Positions 1 to 7,364 of a DNA stretch of 64,000 nt are shown piece after piece. The notes under the pieces are model-generated. The model saw only the letters and a list, made by a program, of their open reading frames with translations. It was not told where the DNA came from and ran no database searches. Location: assembly GCF_019428685.1 (NCBI RefSeq), contig NZ_CP080095.1:2604001-2668000 (forward strand), read 5' to 3'. The number at the start of each line of letters is the position of its first letter. Position 1 is the first letter of the stretch. The DNA comes from Paraburkholderia edwinii (lineage in GTDB: Bacteria > Pseudomonadota > Gammaproteobacteria > Burkholderiales > Burkholderiaceae). Made by a program: the position numbers and the translations under genes.

Positions 1-436
1 GGGCGTCGGAATTCGCCGCCTCGGCAAGGCGCGCATGCTCGAGCGGCAGAAACAGGCTGACATCGCCCGAACTCGGGTTAAGCGTACCGACAAAAGCGAC
101 CACGAGCAGAGGCCATAGCGACGACAGACTTGCAAATGCGAGACCCGTGGCCGCCATCAGTCCCGCCGCAATGAGCAGCAGTGCGCGTTGCGGATAGCGA
201 TTACCCAGCAGGCCAACCACAATCGTTGCGATAGCCGACCCGACGAGCGTAGCGGTGCTGATGACGCCCACGGTCAGCTGCCCGAAGCCAAGCGCCAGCA
301 GATACGCAGGCAGCAGGACCGCGATAAACCCGTCGCAAAATCCGCGCATGCCGCGTGCGGCGAGCAGTAGCCAGGCACTCCGTTCGGCGCCCGCTGGCAG
401 GAACGACATCGATAGCGCTGCGCGGAAGGGGATCAT
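1..436 (-). CDS. MFS transporter, N-terminal part (runs off the window)
   Basis: Reverse-strand reading frame beginning at an ATG at 436 and open to base 1, giving about 145 residues. The protein is very hydrophobic, with at least four predicted membrane segments. An Arg-Gly-Met-Arg-Gly-Phe-Cys-Asp-Gly stretch near residues 28-36 opens the first helix, as in many major facilitator proteins. It starts 33 nt after the DoxX-like gene on the same strand, so it is probably the last gene of the chromate operon. The substrate cannot be told from this fragment. No strong Shine-Dalgarno is seen before the chosen ATG, so the exact start is uncertain. The C-terminal half lies outside the window. Confidence 0.7.
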   Translation of the reverse strand, partial: MIPFRAALSMSFLPAGAERSAWLLLAARGMRGFCDGFIAVLLPAYLLALGFGQLTVGVISTATLVGSAIATIVVGLLGNRYPQRALLLIAAGLMAATGLAFASLSSLWPLLVVAFVGTLNPSSGDVSLFLPLEHARLAEAANSDA

Positions 437-469
437 CGCTGTGTACTCAGGCGTGGGTGACAGTTTCTG

Positions 470-952
470 TCAACGTTGCGAATGCATCTGTTTCACCCCT
501 AGCTTCCGGGACAGCCAGTAGTCCACCGACCATCGGCCGCTGCCGGTACCGATCAGATCGTCGAGCAGCAGCGCGGTGCCGAGATACAGCGCACCGTAGC
601 CCCAGTTTCCATGCGGGACGATGTACCCGTCCGTGAAGTCTCGCAGCCAAGCGAAGGAGCCCGCGGCATTCCCAACCGCTCTCAGACCGAAAATGATGAC
701 GGCCGGGCAGGCAGCCAGCCTGATGCCAAGCCCGGCAAGAAAACTGATGCCCGCGACGATCTCGACGGCACGCAGTGCGCTGCCAATCCATGCGCACTGC
801 GCCACCGTTTGCGATACGGTAAGCACCTGCCCGATACCGCCATCAAGCGGAAAGAGGAGCAGCAAGCCAAATGTCAGGCGCATGGGGACGACCCATTGGA
901 CACTGCTAGTACTGACAGCAGCGAGCAGCCCGGATCGTGTCAGCCATCTCAC
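470..952 (-). CDS. DoxX-family membrane protein
   Basis: A 160-residue integral membrane protein with about four hydrophobic segments, starting around residue 24 (MRLTFGLLLLFPLDGGIGQV). The size and glycine-rich helices fit the DoxX/DoxD family, often linked to redox stress and found near respiratory or superoxide functions. The start is a GTG at 952, chosen because an AAGGAG ribosome site lies 6 nt upstream. It follows the superoxide dismutase gene by 54 nt and precedes the MFS gene by 33 nt, all on one strand. Its position behind an exported SOD suggests a role in envelope oxidative stress during chromate exposure; that is inference. Confidence 0.7.
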   Translation of the reverse strand: MRWLTRSGLLAAVSTSSVQWVVPMRLTFGLLLLFPLDGGIGQVLTVSQTVAQCAWIGSALRAVEIVAGISFLAGLGIRLAACPAVIIFGLRAVGNAAGSFAWLRDFTDGYIVPHGNWGYGALYLGTALLLDDLIGTGSGRWSVDYWLSRKLGVKQMHSQR

Positions 953-1006
953 AGTGCTCTCCTTGCTTCGGCGGTCTCTCTATCGAATGACGTCGTCGCA
1001 TACATC

Positions 1007-1741
1007 TCATGCGGTCCGGCGCGACGGCATCGCCGCCTGCAGCCGGAGCGCCGCGTTGTCCCAGTTGACGATACTGAACAGCTGGTTGACGTACTCGTTG
1101 CGGCGGTTCTGGTGCTTGAGGTAATAGGCATGCTCGAAGACATCGAGGACCAGGATCGGCTGGATGCCCCAGGCGGTGAGCTTCTGGTGGTTCTCGCACT
1201 GCAGGATCATGAGCTTGCCAGTCGCCGGGTGAAAACCGACGACACCCCATCCCGAAGCTTCGACCGCGATCGTCGCGGCGACGAGCTGCGCCTTGAACTT
1301 CGCGTATGAGCCGAAGTCCCGGTCGATTGCCTTCGCGAGATCGCCCTTCGGCTCACCGCCCTTGCCGGATATGCTGGTCCAGTAGATCGTGTGCAGAATG
1401 TGGCTGGAGAGCTGGAACGCGAGTTCCTTCTCGTAATACTTCACCAGCGCAAAATCGTTGGTATCGCGCGCCTTCGCCAGCGCGTCTTCGGCCTTGTTCG
1501 CCGCGACCACCGCCGGCTTGTGGTGAAAGGTGTAGTGCAGTTCAACCGTACGCGCATCGATGACCGGTTCGAGCGCGCCGTAGTCGAATGGCAGGGGTGC
1601 CGCTGCGTACTTGCCGTCGGCATCCACGAGCTTGTCGGTGTAGACGGCGCTGTCTGCCGCGAAGACCGTTTGTGCCTGAGCCAGCATCATCCCGGCGCCG
1701 ACCGCGGCAGAGTTATGCAGAAAGGTACGACGTGTTGCCAT
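1007..1741 (-). CDS. chrC: Tat-exported Fe/Mn superoxide dismutase of chromate operon (ChrC-like)
   Basis: A 244-residue protein that converts superoxide to peroxide and oxygen. Residues 1-30 form a twin-arginine signal (MATRRTFLHNSAAVGAGMM, then A-F-A-A-D), so the enzyme should be exported folded. Metal ligands of the family are visible: a His in the LHYTFHHK helix, a His in LSSHILH, and the Asp/His pair in LDVFEHAYYL. The first helix is unusual (FHHKP rather than the common HHxxY), so the first ligand is less certain. The start at 1741 has GAGGA 4 nt upstream. It sits 31 nt behind chrA, as chrC does in chrBACF operons. Metal choice (Fe or Mn) cannot be read with certainty. Confidence 0.85.
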   Translation of the reverse strand: MATRRTFLHNSAAVGAGMMLAQAQTVFAADSAVYTDKLVDADGKYAAAPLPFDYGALEPVIDARTVELHYTFHHKPAVVAANKAEDALAKARDTNDFALVKYYEKELAFQLSSHILHTIYWTSISGKGGEPKGDLAKAIDRDFGSYAKFKAQLVAATIAVEASGWGVVGFHPATGKLMILQCENHQKLTAWGIQPILVLDVFEHAYYLKHQNRRNEYVNQLFSIVNWDNAALRLQAAMPSRRTA

Positions 1742-1772
1742 GTGTTCCTCACAGATTCGCGCACGCGTCCGG

Positions 1773-2960
1773 TCACAGGGCGTGCAGGTGGACAAGCGGA
1801 TAGACGACAAGACCAACGACGGCAGCTGCCACGACGATCACGGGCTCCTGGAGCTTCCTGAAGCGCCACAGCAGCAATACGGTTGCGAGCGCGAGCAGCG
1901 CGGTCGGCCAGTCGATGACCGAGCGCTTCGCGATGACGACTACTGAGCCTGTGATTGCGCCGACCGCCGCAGCCGTTATGCCATCGACGAACGCTTTGAC
2001 GCCGGGTAGCCGCCCGTACTTCTTGAAGTACGGTGCAGGCAGCACCGTGAACAGGTAGCAGGGCAGGAAAGTGCCCAAGGCGGCCACGCAGGCGCCGGCA
2101 AATCCCGCGACGAGGTAACCGATGAAGCCGACCGTGATGACGACAGGCCCCGGGGTGATCATCGCGACGGCCACCGCGTCGACAAACTGTCTGTCGTTAA
2201 GCCAGTGATGGTCGGTGACGACACCCCCATAGAGGAATGGCACGATCGCGAGGCCCGAGCCGAATACGAATGCCCCTGCCTTTGCGAAGAACACACCGAG
2301 CTGGCTGAGCAATGACAGATCGAGCCCGCTTGCGATGCCGCTCAATGCGGGCGCCTGCGCGATCGCCGCGGCGTTGAGCCCACCCCTCCCTAACCATTTC
2401 GGTGGCGCTCTCCGCAACCAGTTAGCCAGACCACCCGCGATGAACAGCCACGCGATTTCCGATTCCGTGACGACCGTCACGGCGGCCAGCGTCAGGTAGA
2501 TCACCCACAGCAGCCTGTCTGCGCCGAGGGTCTTCGTCGTGAGCTTGTACGCGCTCATCGCAATGATGCCGACGACCGCTGCGCCTACGCCATAAAAGAC
2601 CGCTTGCATCCACGACAGCCCGCCAAAGTGCGCATACGCCCAGCCGAGCGCGACGACCATCAGGAACGACGGCAGCACGAAGGCGAGACCGGCTACCGTT
2701 GCACCCACGATCCGGTAATGCACGTAACCAAGATAGATGCCGAGCTGCGCGGCGAGTGGGCCGGGCATCATCTGCGCCAGCGCCAGACCTTCGCGGTAGT
2801 CCGCGTCGGTAATCCAGCCGCGCGCTTCGACGAGATCGCGACGCATGTATCCGACGAGCGCCACGGGGCCGCCAAACCCGAAGGTGCCGAGCTTCAGCAT
2901 GTACATCGCCATCTGGCCAAGCGAATAGCCGGGCGCGGTCGCAGTCGTCGCAGTGCTCAT
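1773..2960 (-). CDS. chrA: Chromate transporter ChrA (CHR family)
   Basis: A 395-residue inner-membrane protein of the long-chain CHR family, which expels chromate from the cytoplasm. Two homologous halves are visible: the first carries the hallmark KLGTFGFGGPVAL near residue 23 and QMMPGPLA near 63; the second repeats them as FAKAGAFVFGSGLAIVPF and MITPGPVVI. About ten membrane segments are expected. Its ATG overlaps the chrB stop by 4 nt, implying translational coupling. The SOD gene follows 31 nt later. Expression should be set by the ChrB operator upstream of chrB. Confidence 0.93.
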   Translation of the reverse strand: MSTATTATAPGYSLGQMAMYMLKLGTFGFGGPVALVGYMRRDLVEARGWITDADYREGLALAQMMPGPLAAQLGIYLGYVHYRIVGATVAGLAFVLPSFLMVVALGWAYAHFGGLSWMQAVFYGVGAAVVGIIAMSAYKLTTKTLGADRLLWVIYLTLAAVTVVTESEIAWLFIAGGLANWLRRAPPKWLGRGGLNAAAIAQAPALSGIASGLDLSLLSQLGVFFAKAGAFVFGSGLAIVPFLYGGVVTDHHWLNDRQFVDAVAVAMITPGPVVITVGFIGYLVAGFAGACVAALGTFLPCYLFTVLPAPYFKKYGRLPGVKAFVDGITAAAVGAITGSVVVIAKRSVIDWPTALLALATVLLLWRFRKLQEPVIVVAAAVVGLVVYPLVHLHAL

Positions 2961-3937
2961 GAGCGCTTTCCGGTGTCGCTGGATTTTTCGCTTGCCACGA
3001 AGTGCGTGTACATGGAATCGAGCACGCGGCTCATGTCGTCCAGCAGGTCGTCGTCGTCGGCTGCACGCTCGCGGGCGCCGGCCATGATGGCCTCAAAACC
3101 GGTCGCTTCCGGCACGGACGCGCCACCCACGTCCAGCGAGTGGACCATGGCGGCAAGGCGCAGTAGCGCCGGGTCCTTGTCGAGACCGAAGCTTGCAAGC
3201 AGGACTTCAAACGTGACGCGCTCGTCCACATGGGTAAAAGCCGCGCCATCGAAATCGAAGCCCAGCGCATCGGCCGGGCAGGCGTCGGGTGAAGTCAGCC
3301 AGATGAAGCGCGCGTTGCGGTCAATGAAGCGGCGGATAAGCCAAGCGCTGGCGACGCGGTCGACCCACATCCGCCGGCGGGTCGCCCACGTGCGGCCCTG
3401 ATAGTCCGCGACTGACAGTGAGCGAATAGCGCGATTCGCCGCGTGCGGTTCACCAGGCGACAGCACCGTGTCGACGTGCGCGACGAAGTCCTGCCAAGCC
3501 ACTTCGGCGCGTGTGGCCGTTTCGCCTGGGAAATAGTCGATGGTGACGATCGTCTCGTAGTCCTTGCGCAAGCGCCGCAGCAGTTTCGTCAGATCGGCCG
3601 CCGTCTGGCCAGCCACCGTCTTGCGGGCCTCGGAAAGCGCGCGGATGAACCCGTCGTACTCGTCGACGCGGTCGAAAAGGGCACGGAATTCGGCCTCCTG
3701 CGACGCATCGAGGCTCGGTGCCCGCAGCAGCCACGCGCTGCCGCCACTATCGGCAATGGAGGCAGTCAGTTCGCGCAACGCGCCTTCGCGCTCCTCGCTG
3801 TAGGGCAGCAGATAGATGCCGTCGCGCAGGACGGCGCAGCCCTTTGCTTTTAGAGCGCGCCAGAAGCGCATGCGCGCCGTCGCGTTCTCGGTGGGAAGCG
3901 TAAGGATCAGGAGTGACCAGGTCAGGACGGGGCTCAT
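2957..3937 (-). CDS. chrB: Chromate-responsive regulator / resistance protein ChrB
   Basis: A 326-residue protein with the two usual ChrB parts: an N-terminal DNA-binding-like region (SPVLTWSLLILTLPTENATA, then RMRFWRALKAKGCAVLRDG) and a C-terminal ChrB domain from about residue 150 (AIRSLSVADYQGRTW, RRMWVDRVASAWLIRRF, FTHVDERVTFEVL). In characterised operons ChrB senses chromate and controls its own operon. The start at 3937 matches the family start; a longer ATG at 3967 would translate through the operator and is rejected. No Shine-Dalgarno precedes 3937; the palindrome abuts the ATG directly, so the message may be leaderless. ChrB overlaps chrA by 4 nt. Confidence 0.9.
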   Translation of the reverse strand: MSPVLTWSLLILTLPTENATARMRFWRALKAKGCAVLRDGIYLLPYSEEREGALRELTASIADSGGSAWLLRAPSLDASQEAEFRALFDRVDEYDGFIRALSEARKTVAGQTAADLTKLLRRLRKDYETIVTIDYFPGETATRAEVAWQDFVAHVDTVLSPGEPHAANRAIRSLSVADYQGRTWATRRRMWVDRVASAWLIRRFIDRNARFIWLTSPDACPADALGFDFDGAAFTHVDERVTFEVLLASFGLDKDPALLRLAAMVHSLDVGGASVPEATGFEAIMAGARERAADDDDLLDDMSRVLDSMYTHFVASEKSSDTGKRS

Positions 3938-3971
3938 GTAGATGATGCTACATCTCGGTAGCGTCATCTAC
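3938..3971 (-). promoter_or_regulatory. chrB operator/promoter: 14-bp inverted repeat abutting the start codon
   Basis: Arms GTAGATGATGCTAC (3938-3951) and GTAGCGTCATCTAC (3958-3971) are reverse complements at 13 of 14 positions, with a 6-nt spacer. On the minus strand a TTGTAG and a TAGCAT, 17 nt apart, lie within this block and could be -35 and -10 elements. Transcription would then start at or next to the ATG at 3937. A repressor bound here would cover the promoter. ChrB is the obvious candidate ligand; this is inferred from position. Confidence 0.75.
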
Positions 3972-4118
3972 AAGTTAACTTTTTGCCCGTCCTCACCGGC
4001 TCCGCACGGCCGGCTCAGAGGATGGACTTCGCTGGTTTGCGCGGCGTGGTCGTTGAGCGATTGTTCATGAACTAGTGAGGCTGTTCACACTGATGCGTCG
4101 GGCGTCCGCTTCCACTTG

Positions 4119-4159
4119 CGAAGGGGCCGTTCGCGTGCGTTGATTGACGGTCCCCTTCG
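4119..4159. repeat. Inverted repeat (hairpin) in intergenic DNA
   Basis: CGAAGGGGCCGT (4119-4130) and ACGGTCCCCTTCG (4147-4159) pair with a single bulged base, around a 16-nt loop. It lies between the chrB operator and the recombinase gene. There is no T-tract on either side, so it is not a classical terminator. It could be a relic recombination or regulatory site. Confidence 0.5.
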
Positions 4160-4256
4160 TGTCGAACAGCGACCACTGGCACACGCGCACACTTAATCTC
4201 CCGCCACCCGGAAGGAGATCGTCACGGAGACGCAGAGTTGCCTCACTAGTCGTCGT

Positions 4257-4850
4257 GTGCCCTGGAATAAGGGCAAGCTCACCGGACAGAAACCGCCGCT
4301 GAAGCTGCCCGAAATCTGGGCCATTCGCACCCGGCTGCAGATGTCATCGAACGTCCGCGAACTGGCGATGTTCAACCTCGCGATCGATAGCAAACTCCGG
4401 GCGTGCGACCTGACGCGATTGCGCGTGCAGGACGTCTGTCACGGAAGTCACGCTGCATCCCGCGCGACAGTCATGCAGCGAAAAACACAGCGGCCAGTGC
4501 AGTTTGAAATAACCGAGCAAACAAGGCAGAGCATCGAGGCCTGGATCGCGGCGCGTGGACTGAAATCCGCGGACTATCCTTTCCCGAGTCGTGTGCATTC
4601 ATCGCCGCATCTCTCGACGCGGCAATACGCGCGGCTGGTACATCGATGGGTCGGGTCCATCGGACTGGACGAGACGGCGTACGGCACTCACACCATGAGG
4701 CGCACGAAGGTTTCGCTGATCTACCGCCGCGCAAAAAATCTTAGGGCAGTGCAGTTGCTGCTTGGACATACGAGGCTCGAGAGTACAGTCCGGTATCTCG
4801 GTATCGAGGTAGACGATGCGCTCGAAATGGCTGAGCAAACCGAAGTCTGA
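4257..4850 (+). CDS. Tyrosine recombinase / integrase, small single-domain type
   Basis: A 197-residue catalytic domain of the phage-integrase family. Visible active-site residues are R48 (SKLRACDL), H145-x-x-R148 (THTMRRTK), H171 (LLGHTR) and the nucleophile Y180 (TVRYLGI); K76 may be the beta-hairpin lysine. No N-terminal SAM-like DNA-binding domain is present. The listed start is a GTG at 4257 with no good ribosome site. A strong GGAAGGAG at 4210-4217 lies 6 nt before an in-frame ACG at 4224, with coding-like codons between (ETQSCLTSRRVPW), so the ancestral start was probably an ATG there. No att sites are evident. The gene is isolated from any phage module. Confidence 0.75.
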   Translation: MPWNKGKLTGQKPPLKLPEIWAIRTRLQMSSNVRELAMFNLAIDSKLRACDLTRLRVQDVCHGSHAASRATVMQRKTQRPVQFEITEQTRQSIEAWIAARGLKSADYPFPSRVHSSPHLSTRQYARLVHRWVGSIGLDETAYGTHTMRRTKVSLIYRRAKNLRAVQLLLGHTRLESTVRYLGIEVDDALEMAEQTEV

Positions 4851-4859
4851 GTCGCTCCC

Positions 4860-4890
4860 GGCCGGACAGTAAACCGGGTACTGTCCGGCC
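4860..4890. terminator. Perfect 12-bp hairpin after the recombinase gene
   Basis: GGCCGGACAGTA (4860-4871) and TACTGTCCGGCC (4879-4890) form a perfect stem with a 7-nt loop, 9 nt after the recombinase stop. No run of T follows, so termination would be weak or Rho-assisted. It might instead be a recombination-related site, given the neighbour. Confidence 0.5.
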
Positions 4891-5069
4891 ATGAGCGGTC
4901 GCTTACGCCTGCGATCCGAACGTCGGTTAAGGGGTTGTTACCGGCCGGTAACGCAAAGTCGTATTGCATCGTGGCGTGTCGGCATCCTGTCGGTTAGTCC
5001 GTACCCGGCGTGCTGAAGCTGCTGCAAACGAAATGAGCGCACCGCGAAATGTGCCGCCGCCCGTCCCCG

Positions 5070-5324
5070 TCAATCCGGTTCGAAGGCCAGCTTGCAGTCA
5101 ATGAATGCCCGTGCGCGCTTTTCTCCATAGTCGAAAGCCCCGTCTGGGGAAATGAAGTCGAGACGCTCGGGGAAGCTTTCCACGGTAGCGAGCAGACCGT
5201 CTCGCGCGCAGACCGACCACCATACCGTGTAACGGCGCTGGATGCCACTGAACGAGAGGGCACGGCTTACCGCTACCCGCACTTCGATCGCGTACCCGCG
5301 ATAGGCTTCGCACGACTGGCGCAT
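5070..5324 (-). CDS. Small hypothetical protein (YRG...FPERxDF family), copy 1
   Basis: An 84-residue protein with no domain I recognise. It has a clear sequence relative at 20368-20721: both share a YRGY/YRGC start, a Trp-rich strand (RYTVWWSV against FRVSWTVF), SFPERLDF/SFPERFDF, and an A-F-x-YG-x-x-RA-x-x-FID end. The ATG at 5324 has a GGGGG stretch 5 nt upstream as a possible ribosome site. The layout of short strands followed by an Ala-rich helix suggests a small alpha/beta fold. The genes at 10529-10792 and 32387-32617 are more distant members. Function unknown. Confidence 0.65.
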   Translation of the reverse strand: MRQSCEAYRGYAIEVRVAVSRALSFSGIQRRYTVWWSVCARDGLLATVESFPERLDFISPDGAFDYGEKRARAFIDCKLAFEPD

Positions 5325-5484
5325 GACGCCCCCCGTTAAACGCAAGTGATGACGCCTGCCCAATGCGCATCTGACGTGCCAGGCTGGCCTGTTTCGGGAA
5401 GTTCCGGTGAGCAGTGTGGCGGTCTGGTCTGTTGGACAACACCTGATACGAGTGACGCCCACGTCGTGGTCGACAGCCGGCACG

Positions 5485-5868
5485 TCACAGCTGCGCGTCA
5501 ATAGAGGTCTTGTCGAGTACCGACCATACCTCGCGGATCCTGTCGTCCTGGAAGGCGTAGATGGCATTCTCCGCAAACGAGATGCGCTTTCCGCGCGTGG
5601 GCAGTCCAAGGAAAGTGCCCCTTGGCGTACAGTTAAAGACCAGCCGGCTCGCGAGGAGAGGGGGCTGCGATACGAGCTTTGCCAGTTCAAAGTAAACATC
5701 CGGGATTTCATCGCAAAACTGCGTCATCATTTTGCGATAGCCCGAAAGTCCGATCTGTTTGTCGTTGTACCTCAGATCATCGACAAAGTGTTCGAGCGTC
5801 GACCAGTCCTGCCGGTTCAGGCAGGCGATGAAACCGCGATAAACGTCGGACTGGTTTACTTCAGCCAT
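5485..5868 (-). CDS. SnoaL-like / ester cyclase family protein
   Basis: A 127-residue protein with the NTF2-like cone fold expected of SnoaL-type proteins. It shows an N-terminal helix (VNQSDVYRGFIACLNRQDW), then LEHFVDDLRYN, GLSGYRKMMTQFCDEIPDVYF in the middle, and the terminal strands ISFAENAIYAFQDDRIREVWSVLD. Members of this fold bind small hydrophobic ligands; many have no known substrate. The start ATG at 5868 gives the family's usual length. It stands alone with gaps of about 160-190 nt on both sides. Which reaction it performs, if any, cannot be told. Confidence 0.75.
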   Translation of the reverse strand: MAEVNQSDVYRGFIACLNRQDWSTLEHFVDDLRYNDKQIGLSGYRKMMTQFCDEIPDVYFELAKLVSQPPLLASRLVFNCTPRGTFLGLPTRGKRISFAENAIYAFQDDRIREVWSVLDKTSIDAQL

Positions 5869-6059
5869 GATGGTCCCTTGGGAATCCAGACGGGTTGGAA
5901 TCGCGCGTGCTGTCAGTATCCCGATTGCGATGGCGGCTACCAGGCAAGGGCAAACGTCACGCCCACGCGGGCCATCGACGACGTCGTCGGATAACCCATT
6001 CTATCGTGGTGTCGTCGCGCAGTTGATGCGGTCACCGGCAATTCGATGAAACCCGTTCG

Positions 6060-6593
6060 TCACGGCCAGCTCGGGGCGTGCACCGGCTGCCATCTCGCAG
6101 CGCACGGATTCTGGCACTGTAGGGCAACCCGTGCGAGGACGCCGGACGTCGGGCGTGGCGTCGAAGCGCAGCGCGTATTGGAGCGTGTACCGGCTTCGGC
6201 TGCAATGGCAACCGCAAGCCGTGCGAAACTGGCCGGCTTGCGCATGAAATGCGTCCAGTACCGGACGCCATCGACCAAAGGCTCGGGCGCGGCCGAGAGC
6301 ATGACGATGGGCAGGTCGCGATGCACAGGATGCGTGCGGATCTGCCGGCAAAACTGTGCGCCGTCAGTCCCGGGCATTTCAAGGTCGGTCACCACGCACT
6401 GGATGGATTCGTCGTCCAGGATAACCATTGCCGTGGACACGTCGCCAGCGACGGCCACCTCGTGGCCGTCGCTTTCGAGTGCATTTTGAAGCGCGAAAAG
6501 ATTTTCGGCGTCATCGTCGACCAGTAACACCTTTGCCACGGCTTGGGCTCCCGACGGCTTGTTGCTCTTTACTACTGCCAGTAGCCGCGCCAT
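6060..6593 (-). CDS. Single-domain response regulator with an unusual C-terminal tail
   Basis: The receiver domain is clear: VLLVDDDAENL (acidic pocket), VVTDLEMPGTDG (phospho-acceptor Asp in TDLEMPG), IVMLSA (switch Ser) and MRKP (conserved Lys). From the ATG at 6593 the protein has 177 residues; a GTG at 6539 with GGGAG upstream would give 159. The ATG directly follows the TAG stop of the upstream glycine-rich gene, so coupling is possible. About 55 residues after the receiver are Arg/Pro/Cys-rich with no domain, as if a shorter protein had lost its stop. No kinase is adjacent. The output is probably protein-protein. Confidence 0.75.
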   Translation of the reverse strand: MARLLAVVKSNKPSGAQAVAKVLLVDDDAENLFALQNALESDGHEVAVAGDVSTAMVILDDESIQCVVTDLEMPGTDGAQFCRQIRTHPVHRDLPIVMLSAAPEPLVDGVRYWTHFMRKPASFARLAVAIAAEAGTRSNTRCASTPRPTSGVLARVALQCQNPCAARWQPVHAPSWP

Positions 6594-6875
6594 CTACTGC
6601 ACCGACGAGGCAGCTGCGCCGGAAGCGCCCCTTGTCGGCGTAGCCGTGCGCGACTGCGACTTCATCGTGTCGTTGCCCTTCGAGCCCGACGTGCTGCCGG
6701 TCGTCCCGTGGGCGTTTGGCGTACTCATGCCGGTCCCGCCCTGGCCGGCGCTACCTCCCGCACCACCGCCGTTTCCTCCGCCACCGCCGGCACCCTCTGC
6801 GTACGCCGCACCCGCGAACGCGGCACACATCAGCGATGCAATGACCGCTCCGTACACTTTCTTCCTGGTATCCAT
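6594..6875 (-). CDS. Small secreted glycine-rich protein, copy 1
   Basis: A 93-residue protein. Residues 1-24 are a Sec signal peptide (MDTRKKVYGAVIASLMCAA, FAGAAYA). After the expected AYA cleavage site comes a Gly/Ala-rich low-complexity chain (EGAGGGGGNGGGAGGSAGQG), then Ser/Thr. The start at 6875 is fixed by an AGGGAGGACCT ribosome site. The stop abuts the response-regulator start. A relative lies at 22721-22993 with the same plan. No function is known for such proteins; export to the periplasm or beyond is the only safe inference. Confidence 0.75.
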   Translation of the reverse strand: MDTRKKVYGAVIASLMCAAFAGAAYAEGAGGGGGNGGGAGGSAGQGGTGMSTPNAHGTTGSTSGSKGNDTMKSQSRTATPTRGASGAAASSVQ

Positions 6876-6951
6876 AGGTCCTCCCTGATCTTGCCCATCC
6901 TGCAAGTTTCCTTCATTGCCCGTGTACAAACAGGTGCGCGCGGCTTGCGGT

Positions 6952-7173
6952 CTACGGCCGATTCTGCGTTGCCCGTTTGTCCGGAGTGGCGTCACCAGGC
7001 GACGGCTCCGCCGGCGTTTCCTCGTCCGGCACATCGTCGTCCGGATCGGTGCCGGGGAGATCTGCGTCGTCACCGTTTCCGACCCCGGTCACGGGCAGGT
7101 CGTCTTCCTCGCGCTGGTCTTCCGCGCCCGGCTGGTCATCAGGAGTGCGTTGCATATCACGTTGCGTTGCCAT
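6952..7173 (-). CDS. Small acidic disordered protein
   Basis: A 73-residue chain rich in Asp, Glu, Pro and Gly with no hydrophobic core (for example GNGDDADLPGTDPDDDVPDE), so probably disordered. The ATG at 7173 follows a GAGGTGA ribosome site, which supports translation. The protein at 24617-24838 is similar in style but not clearly homologous. It lies upstream of the glycine-rich secreted gene on the same strand. Function unknown; a stress-linked role is only suggested by the neighbouring catalase. Confidence 0.55.
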   Translation of the reverse strand: MATQRDMQRTPDDQPGAEDQREEDDLPVTGVGNGDDADLPGTDPDDDVPDEETPAEPSPGDATPDKRATQNRP

Positions 7174-7364
7174 GGCTCACCTCGCTCGGTTAAAGGCATC
7201 TCCATAACCGCAATCGCCGTGCCGCAGACGGCCAGCGCGGCGCGCCGGCATGAGGTCGTCGGTTGCATTTGCTGACCCGCGATGAAGCACGCGCGAGTCG
7301 ACCAAGGGCCCGTTTCAGGCACAGGCCATGCGCGATGTCGTTGCCCAACCAGAGGGAGGCTCTC

